Source: Tigriopus japonicus (Eukaryota > Arthropoda > Copepoda > Harpacticoida > Harpacticidae). From it: a DNA stretch of 64,000 bases. The position numbers and the translations under genes were made by a program. Each line of letters begins with the position of its first letter. Within the stretch, counting starts at the first letter, position 1. The stretch spans positions 3,872,746 to 3,936,745 of the forward strand of contig CM021314.1 in the NCBI GenBank assembly GCA_010645155.1, written 5' to 3'. Of the stretch, positions 52,888 through 61,729 are shown in pieces. The notes under the pieces were generated by a model, which saw only the letters and a program-made list of their open reading frames with translations, was not told where the DNA came from and searched no databases.

Positions 52888-54096
52888 ATGCCACCCAAAC
52901 GCGATGTTGGTGCAGAGGAGATCCCGGAACCCTTGGATGAGGTTCCGAGGTGGTTGGGTCCGCTTCTATCACACATGCAGAAAGAATCCGAGGATCGTCT
53001 AATGAGGTTCATGTCGTCCATGGGTGGAGAGCAGCCACCGAGATCTCGCACTCTGCGAAGAGTGGAGATATCCAAACCTGAGAAATTGGTAAAGGATGTA
53101 TCATGGAATAGTTTTATAACTTGGCGTCAACAAGTAGAGGATTATTTTACCTGGTCCGAGATTGATCTTCAGGATAAATCCATCCAGATCAAGACGTTGT
53201 GGAGCCTCATGACCACCGAGATGTTGGCTCATGTGAGACACGCCATGAATGTTCCGATGGACACCACACGTACCGGTAAGGCTGTTTTGGATATTATCCA
53301 AACGTTCCTTAGATCAAAGAGGAATTTGGCTGTGGATTATTTGGCTTTCGAGAGATGTCACCAGGAGTCTGGACAATCTTTTGACGATTTTTTCGTACAA
53401 CTTCGAAAGACTGCAGAGGATGCTCAATTGTGCTCGTCATGTTTGGATACACGATTGGTCGCACGGATAATTGCTGGCATCAATGATGCTAAGGTACGGT
53501 CAAAGTTGTTGGCATTAAACAAGTTACCATCTCTTAAGAAGACAATGGATTTATGCCGAGCTGAAGAGACAGCAAACATTGAAGTGGATAATATGGAACA
53601 AAGTGGCGCCAAGATCAATTGGAATAAGTTCAAGGTCAAGACTAACTCTGAATATGGAAAGAAGGCCGTGGTCCCGAAATCCAGGAGGGATTTTTCCAAG
53701 AAACCATGTTCTGCATGTAAACAGATGCACGCCAAAGGGAATTGCCCTGCACGAAGCATGGAATGTTTTGGTTGTCACCAAATGGGTCATTTTGAGTCCA
53801 ATTGCCCCTCAAAATCCAAGAAACTGGGCCGAATCACCATTGGACATCGTGTTCGTGGGCTTGTGGGAGGTCGTTCGCAAGCCACGCCGACAATGACTGT
53901 TGGAATTCGATTCGGTGATGTATTTTTGGGCCAGTTTCCTGCCACCCCAGATTGCGGTGCAGAAGCTTCAATAGCAGGAACGGGATTTTTAAGTACCTTG
54001 AAAGTGTCGTCAGACAAACTCAAAAAATTCTTTGGTTCTCCATTTGTAGCTGCAAATGGCCAAGGGATGAGGCCAATTGGGTCCAAATTTTGTTGA
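52888..54096 (+). CDS. G3 gag fused to a truncated protease
   Basis: A 402-residue frame. The capsid-like region has WNSFITWRQQVEDYF, LDIIQTFLRSKRNLAVDY, FDDFFVQLRKTAEDA and LVARIIAGIND; the nucleocapsid has CSACKQMHAKGNC and CFGCHQMGHFESNC. It runs without a stop into an aspartic-protease start, ATPDCGAEASIAG, where the usual DTG/DSG reads DCG. The protease then ends early at 54096 and about 80 codons appear to be missing before pol resumes in another frame, suggesting a deletion. Confidence 0.85.
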   Translation: MPPKRDVGAEEIPEPLDEVPRWLGPLLSHMQKESEDRLMRFMSSMGGEQPPRSRTLRRVEISKPEKLVKDVSWNSFITWRQQVEDYFTWSEIDLQDKSIQIKTLWSLMTTEMLAHVRHAMNVPMDTTRTGKAVLDIIQTFLRSKRNLAVDYLAFERCHQESGQSFDDFFVQLRKTAEDAQLCSSCLDTRLVARIIAGINDAKVRSKLLALNKLPSLKKTMDLCRAEETANIEVDNMEQSGAKINWNKFKVKTNSEYGKKAVVPKSRRDFSKKPCSACKQMHAKGNCPARSMECFGCHQMGHFESNCPSKSKKLGRITIGHRVRGLVGGRSQATPTMTVGIRFGDVFLGQFPATPDCGAEASIAGTGFLSTLKVSSDKLKKFFGSPFVAANGQGMRPIGSKFC

Positions 54097-56940
54097 CAAA
54101 TCGTTGTGGCAAATGTTGTCGCCTTTTCAACACAGAGAGTCTCCTCTGGAGGAGGATTGGACGGCGATCAACGAGATTTTGCGTAAGCAGTATGATGACG
54201 TTTTCAATTGTGATGGTGAATTGCAGGAGATGGCAGGTGAGCCGATGAAGATTTATCTGGAGGAGGACGCCGTTCCATTCCGCCTTAGTGCCCCCAGAAA
54301 AGTCCCCATTCCTGCTGAACAATTCACCAAAGAGGAGCTGATTCGAATGGAACGGATCAAGGTGATTGAGAAGGTCACGTGGCCAACGGATTGGATTCAT
54401 CCAACGGTTATGCTGCCTAAATGAGATTCCCAATGGAGAGTATGTACGGATTTGACCAAGCTGAACAAGTACGTAAAACCTCCTTATTACCCGATGGTTA
54501 CTCCGCGAGATGCCGTCAACAAGGTCAAACATGGTTCGAGATTCTTTTCGACTTTGGACGCAAAGAATGCCTATTGGCAGCTCCCTTTAGCCGAAGAATT
54601 TCGTGATTTAACGACGTTTATCACCGAGCTTGGGAGATTTCGGTACACGAGAGCATCAATGGGTCTTGCTAGCACTCAAGATGAGTACTGCAGACTTGGC
54701 GATGATGCGCTTGAAGGACTCGATTTCCAGTCCAAAGTGGTTGATGATATTTTGATATTTTCAGAAACTGGTCGCGATCATGTTTTACGCGTCATCCAGA
54801 TTCTGAATCGTTGTCGCACTGCCAGAATCACTCTTAATCCAAAGAAGTGTAATTTGGGCAACAAGGAGGTTGCCTTTGCTGGACACATCGTTGGCCAGGA
54901 AGGAATTCGTGCAGTTCCTTCCAAGTGAGTGATTTCCCCACCCCTACAAGTTTGACGGAACTTCGTAGTTTCATGGGATTGGCGAATCAACTTGGGATGT
55001 TCAGTCCTGATTTTGCCCGATTGGCAGAACCTTTGAGAGGCCTAATGAAGAAGAAATCGGAGTTTGTATGGAATGCAAATCATGATGTGGCTTTCAAGAA
55101 TTTCAAAAAGGTATTGGTGATGTCCATTACATTAGTTCCATTTGACTTGAATTTGCCCACAGATCTCCAAACCGACGCCTCACGACTTTATGGACTTGGT
55201 TTTGCGTTAATGCAGAAGAAGGGTGAAAAATGGAATTTGATTCAATGTGGATCACGTTTCGTCACTGAAACAGAATCAAGATACGCGATGATTGAACTCG
55301 AGATGTTAGCCGTTGTTTGGGCCGTTCAGAAGTGTTCCATTTACCTTCTGGGACTCCCAAAATTCGAAATAATTGTCAATCATCGTCCTCTTCTTCCATT
55401 TCGTAATGAGTATACTCTAGATAAGATTGAGAATGCGCGTCTCCAACGCCTGGTCCAGAAATTATCTCGTTATGTCTTCACTGCTTCGTGGAAGAGTGGG
55501 AAAGAGCATATGATCCCGGACGCGTTTTCCCGTGCTCCCGTAGGACAACCTGGTCCAGAGGACTTCGCTCTTGCTAACGAGATTGACGAGTCCATGAACA
55601 AGAAAGTCATGAGGATCGCAACGGTGATTAACGGAGATGATGAAGAGAGTCGAGGAGATTTGATGTTGAGTGATCTCAGGAAGACCGCTCAATCCAACCC
55701 TATGTATGATTGCCTCGTCAAATACGTTTCGAGTGAATTCCCACAGAGGATGAAAGATATTCCCGTGGATTGGAGAACCGAACTTCACCACATGAAGAAA
55801 CTGAAAGATAAGTTGTCGGTTTTTCAAGATCTCGTTTTATTTGATGGTCGAATTGTCGTGCCATTACCCGCCCGAAAGTCCGTTTTGAAAAATCTTCGTT
55901 CTTCTCATCAGGGCACAGATCGTACAAAACGACGTGCTCGTATGTCGGTTTATTGGCCCGGCATGGAATCCGATATCCAGAATACGGTAGAGAGCTGTAA
56001 TTATTGCCAAATTCATCTCCCTAGCCTTCCCAAAGATTTCCAGACGGATCCATCTCAAACAGAACGTCCTTTTGAGAGAGCATCTTGTGATTTATTCTCC
56101 TATGGTGGACACGCCTATTTGGTGTACGTGGACCGTTTTAGTGGCTGGTCCGTTCTTGATCGTTGGAATTCTGATCCGTCATCAAATCAAGTCATCAAAG
56201 CAATGGTCAAGCATTTTGCAGATTATGGGATTCCCGTATCCTTGAGAAACGAAGGTGGACCCCAATTCAAGTCCGGGGAATTCGCCAGATTTGTCCGTGA
56301 GTGGAATGTCAACCACGAAATGAGTTCCCCTCATATCCCAGAATCCAACGGCCATGCTGAATCCGCCGTGAAAGCGATGAAAATGCAGGTAAAAAAGACG
56401 AATTCAGACATTAATCATTCAGATTTTATCCGTGGTTTATTGGAATGGAGGAACGTTCCAGGTCCCACTGGTCGTTCGCCGTCTGAATTATTATTTGGCC
56501 GTTAAATGCGATCACTAATTCCCGTCATTCCAGAATTACTCAAACCGATCGATTTGACCGACATACCTGAACGTCGAAAACGAGCTCAACAGAAGTCGAG
56601 GGCTCACGCTGACAAGACGGCCATTTCCATGAAACCCATGACGATTGGAAGTCGTGTTCGTATTCAGGACCATGTGACGGGTTTGTGGAATGATGATGGG
56701 CGTGTGATGAAAAGAAGAGGTCGACGATACTTGATTCGTTCATCCAACACGCGCCTCAAGTGGCGTAATCGCCGATTTTTACGCCCTTACCACGAGGATG
56801 AAGAGGTTTCACGTGAGAAGGAAATTGAGTATCCCGTTGATGAACCAGCTGCCGAACCTCCCGTGAGGAAACCTCCGATTCAACCTCCCGTGAAAAGAAG
56901 TCCAAGAAATCCGAAGCCCGTTCTTCGATTTGGATATTGA
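54077..56940 (+). pseudogene. G3 pol: RT, RNase H, integrase (broken)
   Basis: RT: WIHPTVMLPK, then a TGA at 54422-54424 in place of a Gly-type codon, LTKLNKYVKPPYYPM, motif A STLDAKNAYWQLPL, STQDEYC, catalytic KVVDDILI, FAGHIVG. A frameshift at about 54925 leads to FMGLANQLGMF, RNase H (TDASRLYGLGFALMQ, ELEMLAVVWA, NHRPLLPF, HMIPDAFSRAP) and integrase HHCC (LRSSHQGTDRTKRRA, CNYCQIH), first Asp ASCDLFSYGG, NEGGPQF (Asn/Glu where TDGGPQF is expected, so the second catalytic Asp is lost) and ESNGHAESAVK. A TAA at 56503-56505 precedes the basic integrase tail (RNRRFLRPY). Confidence 0.9.
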
Positions 56941-56961
56941 TGCCACTTTGGGAAAGGGGCG

Positions 56962-57109
56962 TGGTTTATGTTCAATATTGCTCACGCCTTAGAGGCGCTA
57001 ATTGTTTCGACCTCTAATTATGACTTTTGTATCCGAGTCCAGCCAGTAAGTAAACGTACTTTGTTGAACCTACAAGACTCGTTATGTCTGCCTTCCGACG
57101 AACACGTCA
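56962..57109 (+). repeat. G3 3' LTR (148 bp)
   Basis: Matches 52570-52717 with four substitutions; preceded by GGGAAAGGGGCG. Confidence 0.9.
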
Positions 57110-57172
57110 ATAGACATCTAAAGTATGCTTATTTTTGCTTGGTTTTATAAGATAGAAAATCTCCTTGAACTG

Positions 57173-57528
57173 NNNNNNNNNNNNNNNNNNNNNNNNNNNN
57201 NNNNNNNNNNNNNNNNNNNNNNNNNNNNNNNNNNNNNNNNNNNNNNNNNNNNNNNNNNNNNNNNNNNNNNNNNNNNNNNNNNNNNNNNNNNNNNNNNNNN
57301 NNNNNNNNNNNNNNNNNNNNNNNNNNNNNNNNNNNNNNNNNNNNNNNNNNNNNNNNNNNNNNNNNNNNNNNNNNNNNNNNNNNNNNNNNNNNNNNNNNNN
57401 NNNNNNNNNNNNNNNNNNNNNNNNNNNNNNNNNNNNNNNNNNNNNNNNNNNNNNNNNNNNNNNNNNNNNNNNNNNNNNNNNNNNNNNNNNNNNNNNNNNN
57501 NNNNNNNNNNNNNNNNNNNNNNNNNNNN
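57173..57528. other. Assembly gap with duplicated flanks
   Basis: 356 Ns. About 140 bp left of the gap (end of the G3 LTR, ATAGACATCTAAAGTATGC, to GAACTG) is repeated right of it (57529-57666) with a few mismatches. This looks like two haplotypes or overlapping contig ends not merged, not a real second LTR. Confidence 0.8.
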
Positions 57529-57768
57529 CGTGTCCAGCCAGTAAGTAAAAGTACTTTATTGAACCTACAAGACTCGTTATTTCTGCCTTCCGACAAACAC
57601 GTCAATAGACATCTAAGTATGCTTATTTTTGCTTGGTTTTATAAGATAGAAACTCTCCTTGAACTGATAAAATGCACTGATAAAAACTGACAATGACGCA
57701 GGAAGACGTAAACAAGCGCACAATGACTCCAAAGCCAAGTATTTCGTTGGGCCCACGAGTGTATCTAA

Positions 57769-57774
57769 TTTATT
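57769..57774 (-). terminator. Poly(A) signal of the secreted-protein gene
   Basis: AATAAA on the minus strand, 56 bases after the stop codon at 57830-57832. Confidence 0.6.
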
Positions 57775-57829
57775 TCGTTATCAATTTTCCATGGCATCCT
57801 TCTACATACCAAAAGCCAAAACAATGAAT

Positions 57830-58313
57830 CTAGTATGGCTTCCGATTCTTTGGGGGCTTGGGTGCGTCACTCCGGGAACAAATGCGACTGGGGTCATTGC
57901 CAATGGATTGCACAATGAAACTCCCAGACCCAGATTTGGACTTGATCGGGATTGGAAATTTGCAAGTGGCATAACACATGCAACTTTTCGGTCCCGTGAA
58001 GATGTACTCTCCTTCACGTCTGGCTCCACATTTCAGTCGACATTCCTTCACATCCACGTCCAAACGTGCGGGATTCAATGGCATAATGAAGGTTATACGG
58101 TTGTATCTCTTGCTACAAAGCGAACCTTCCACTTGACATTCTGTGAAGAGATCAGAATTTAAGAAGGCTTGAAGAGGAATTGAGATTGAAAGCCCCCTCA
58201 TTTGCATCAAGTATTTGTTGAATTACAAAAGTACACAACTTACCAGTTTTCTCCTCACCTACTACCAAGGTCAATGCAGCCAAGAAGGTCAAGAGAACCA
58301 ATGATGATCTCAT
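57830..58313 (-). CDS. Two-exon gene for a small secreted Cys-rich protein
   Basis: The only convincing host gene. Exon 1 (58313-58244) starts in a good context (CACCATGA) and encodes a signal peptide (MRSSLVLLTFLAALTLVVG). A 103-bp intron (58243-58141) has the donor GTAAGT and a pyrimidine-rich acceptor CTCTTCACAG. Splicing joins phase 1 to exon 2 (58140-57830), restoring one frame of 126 codons. The mature part has about eight Cys, including CQVEGSLC, then CRLKCG and CMCYATC, a spacing reminiscent of PAN/apple-type extracellular domains, and ends in a Pro/Lys-rich tail. AATAAA follows 56 bases after the stop; TATTTAAAG about 95 bases upstream may be a TATA box. Both strands are open here, but only this one gives signal peptide, splice sites and poly(A) signal together. 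Function unknown. Confidence 0.72.
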
Positions 58314-58575
58314 GGTGACGATCTATAAAAAGGGCTTGCTGAAGGGTTGTAGAGGCAACAAACTCCAAAAGGCAAGTGCGCTGGAAACACTGGAAACGAT
58401 AATCTTTAAATAATAAACGAGGTTAAATCATACGGATCACATGTAAGACAAGGTGGAGATGTACGTAGAGTTATTTTAAAGCCTTGGCCAAAAAGGGCTC
58501 CCTCTAAAGGTCAATTGCTAGTGCTTTTAACAGATCTATAACAAGTTTTTTTCTTTGTTAACTCAAAATAACATA
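58314..58575 (-). promoter_or_regulatory. Upstream region of the secreted-protein gene
   Basis: Non-coding. TATTTAAAG on the minus strand at about 58412-58404, with a plausible start site 25-30 bases downstream, would give a 5' UTR of about 65 bases. Prediction only. Confidence 0.35.
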
Positions 58576-58788
58576 ATCACTCAGTGGATCGCCCGGTGGG
58601 CAATCGTCACCCAATGGTTTGCCAGGTGAGCTGTCCACTAGATGACAACAGCACATCAGGCGATCCACTAGGTGACGAAAGCCCAGCAGGGGATCCAATA
58701 GGTGAGGATAGCCCACCAAGCCATCCACTAGGCAACTCCTTTCTCTAGGGCAATTCACTGGGTGACGATAGCCCACAAATTAATCCAT
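58576..58788. repeat. 30-bp minisatellite, left block
   Basis: About seven units of the same GGTGACGATAGCCCACCAGG-type repeat seen at 59418-61513; the two blocks were one array before the mini LTR element inserted between them. Confidence 0.85.
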
Positions 58789-59417
58789 TGTTGTATTCCC
58801 TGTTCTGCTCCCATCCTTGTGCTCGTGCTAGGTCAAGTCATAAATATATGCATGTATGTAAAATCCTCCATATAAATGAATAAAGCTACTAGTCATTCTC
58901 CACCACTCCATGACTGAACATGGCGCAGTCGGTAGGATCGTCCACTCTGGCGGAAGAACCAGTTCTCCTCCCTCGCAAGGGCGCGTCTTGAAGGTCCGTG
59001 GTCGCAGTGTAGGTCTGTGGCGGCAGCAAAGGTCTGCGTTGTAGCGAATGTCCGTGAACGCAGCAGGTGGACTGCAACGTTTCGGAGGTCCTGAGGTTGC
59101 GTGCGGACGGCCCGTGGGGCAAGCGGAAGGCCCGTGATGCGGCAGACGGCCCGTGGTGCGTGCGGACGGCCCCTGGAAACCCGTGGCTTGGGATGGGAAA
59201 TCCGCTAAACCCTGGACGGATGAAGTCTCCAGGTGTGGTCAAGGATCTTTGGAGTGTTGTGTCCTAGTCGAATTGTCCTATCCGGGTCAATTCAACTCTA
59301 GTCAATATGTAAATCAATTCTAGTCATTTTTTTAAGCTATGTACTTGTACATATTTCTATTTTGATATTAACCTTTCCTCGGGGAGGCTGAAATGTTGTA
59401 TTCCCTGTTTTGCTCCC
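58789..59417 (+). mobile_element. TRIM-like mini LTR element inserted in the minisatellite
   Basis: A 132-bp 5' LTR (58789-58920, TGTTGTATTCCC ... GACTGAACA) is followed with no spacer by TGGCGCAGTCGGTAGG (58921-58936), a full match to the tRNA-Ser primer site. About 470 bp of non-coding internal DNA, including repeated GGCCCGTGG motifs, ends in the polypurine-like CGGGGAGGCTGAAA, and at 59394 the LTR start recurs (TGTTGTATTCCCTGTTTTGC) but is cut after 24 bp, where the minisatellite resumes. No gag or pol: a terminal-repeat-retrotransposon-in-miniature type with a truncated 3' LTR, dependent on gypsy enzymes. Confidence 0.75.
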
Positions 59418-61513
59418 AATAGTATGAGTGACCATTGCCCACCAGGCTATCTATCACCTGAGTGACGATAGCAAACCAGGAATTCCACTGAGTGATGATA
59501 GCCCACCAGGCAATCCACTGGGTGACGAAAGTCCACCAGGCGATCCACTAGATGACGAAAGCCCACCAGGCGATCCACTTGGTGACGATAGCCCACCAGG
59601 CAATACACTAGGTGAGGACAGCCCATAAGGCAATCCACGGGATAACGATAGCGAACAAGTCAATCCAACGAGTGAGGATAGCCCACTAGACAATCCTATG
59701 GGTGACAATAGCCCACCAGGCAATAACCTGAGTGACGATAGCCAACCAGGCAATCATTGGTTGTCAATAGCCCACCAGGCATCCCACTGGGTCACAATAG
59801 CCCACCACGCAATCCACTAGGTGACTAAAGCCAACCAGACAACCCACTGGGTGATGATAACCCACCAGGCAATCCATTGAGTGACAAAAACCCACCATGC
59901 CATCCAATGGTTAACAATAGCCCACCAGACGACCCTATGGGGGACAAAAGCCATCTAGGCGATCCACTGAGTGACGATAGCCCACCAGGCGATAACCTGA
60001 GTGTCAATAGCCCCCCAGGTATTCCACTAGGTGACGATAGCCTACCAGGCAATCCACTCGTTGACAATTGCCAACCAGGCAATCCACTGGGTGACGATAG
60101 CCCACAAGGCAATCCATTGGGTGACAATAGCCCACCAGGCCCACTGGGTGATGGTAGCCCACCAGGAGATCCACTTGGTGAGCATGGCCCACCAGGCAAT
60201 CCACTGAGTGACGATAGCCCACCAAGCAATCCATTGGGTGAAAATAGCCCACCAGGCCCACTGGGTGATGATAGCCCACCAGGAGATCCACTGGGTGACA
60301 TTAGTCCACCAGGCAATGCAATTGGCAACAATAGTCCAACAAGCAATCTTCTGGGTGACGATAGCCCACTAGGATCCATTGGGTGAGAATAGCCTCGTAG
60401 GGCATCCACTGGTTGATGATATCCCTTTAGGTGCTCTTTGGGTGACGAAAGCCTACCAGGCAATCCACTGGCTGACAATTGCCGAATAGGCGATCCACTG
60501 GATATCGAAAGCTCATCAAGAAATCCACTGGCCAAGGATAGCCCAACAGCCAATCCACTGAGTGAGGAATGCCTACCAGGCAATCCACAAAGTGATGAAA
60601 GCTTACCTAACATTCCACTGGCTGAAAAAAGCCCACCAGGCGATCCATTGGGTGACAAAAGCCCACCAGGCCCACTGAGTGGCAATAACCCACCAAGCAA
60701 TCCACTGAGTGACAATAGCCCACCAAGCAATCCACAGGATGACGCTAGCCAACCAGGCAATTCAATGGTTGTCAATTGCCCATCAGACGTCCCACTGGGT
60801 GACAATAGCCCACCAGGCAATCCACTTGGTGACAAAAGCCAACCAGACAACCCACTGGGTGATGATAACCCACCAGGCAATCCATTCAGTGACAAAAGCC
60901 CACCATGAAATCCAATGGTTAACAATAGCCCACCAGACAACCCTATGGGGGACAAAAGCCACCTAGGCGATTCACGGAGTGACGATAGCCCACCAAGCGA
61001 TAATCTGAGTGTCAATAGCCCCCCACGCATTCCACTAGGCGACGATAGCCTACCAGGCAATCCACTGGGTGACGATAGCCCACAAGGCAATCCATTGGGT
61101 GACAATAGCCCACCAGGCCCACTGGGTGATGATAGCCCACCAGGAGATCCACTTGGTGAGCATGGCCCACCAGGCAATCCACTGAGTGACGATAGCCCAC
61201 CAGGCAATAACCTGAGTGACTATAGCCCACCAGGCAATCCACCAATTGGTGATGAAAATCTACAAGGCAATCCATTGGATTACGATCGCCACCAGGCAAT
61301 CCACTGGTTGACAAAAGCCCACCAGGCGATCTACTGGATGACGATTGCCCACCAGACAACTCATTGGGTGATGATAATCCACCAGGCATTCCACTGGGTG
61401 ACGATAGCCCACCAGTTAATCCACTGAGTGACGATAGCCAACCACTTAATCCACTGGTTGACATTTGCCCACCAAACAATCCACTGGGTTACGATCACCA
61501 TCAGGCAATCCAT
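59418..61513. repeat. 30-bp minisatellite, main array (~2.1 kb)
   Basis: About 70 imperfect units of GGTGACGATAGCCCACCAGG plus CAATCCACTG. In five of the six frames the unit has no stop; the plus strand reads GDDSPPGNPL repeats and the minus strand LPGGLSSPSG repeats. A longer-range duplication exists: 59757-60210 resembles 60764-61190 at an offset of about 1008 bp, sharing the same variant units. Open frames of up to 460 codons arise from the unit itself and are not evidence of a gene. Confidence 0.9.
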
Positions 61514-61710
61514 TGTGTTATATCGAAAATAAAGTAACACAAATTTAAAAATGGTGGAACTTTATTCAAGTGAACGTGCCGAGCACATCATCGAAACTTA
61601 TCGAACTTATTGGAAAAGAACGGAAGAAAGAAGAAGGAACAGAAACGAGTTATTGGAGACGGAAGCGGGAAAGAAACTTGATTTGAAATCATCACATCTC
61701 CCCCAAATCG
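61514..61710 (-). repeat. G4 3' LTR and polypurine tract
   Basis: Element-strand TGTGATGATTTC ... ATATAACACA (183 bp, TGTG/CACA ends), preceded by ATTTGGGGGAGA (61697-61708). The second LTR is outside the window, so the ends are inferred. Confidence 0.7.
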
Positions 61711-61729
61711 AATAAACTATTGGATTAAC

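Larger units (their letters stand above)
52565..57114 (+). mobile_element. Ty3/gypsy element G3, complete with target duplication
   Basis: 148-bp LTRs at 52570-52717 and 56962-57109 (four differences, about 2.7 percent) flanked by the target duplication ATAGA (52565-52569 and 57110-57114). LTRs run TGGT...GTCA. The primer site TGGTACAGTCGG starts at 52718 with no spacer, a variant of the tRNA-Ser site of the other elements or a different tRNA. The polypurine tract GGGAAAGGGGCG precedes the 3' LTR. Gag-protease, pol and an integrase tail fill 52888-56940. Older than G1 and G2 by LTR divergence; inactivated by several lesions. Confidence 0.93.

Noticed and set aside
57791..58162. Plus-strand frame of 123 codons with a hydrophobic start
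   Set aside because: It is antisense to the two-exon gene, which has a signal peptide, consensus splice sites with frame preserved, and a poly(A) signal.
59825..61207. Minus-strand open frame of 460 codons, collagen-like repeats
   Set aside because: The 30-bp unit is stop-free in five frames, so long frames are expected by repetition; no start context, signal peptide or unique sequence supports a gene.
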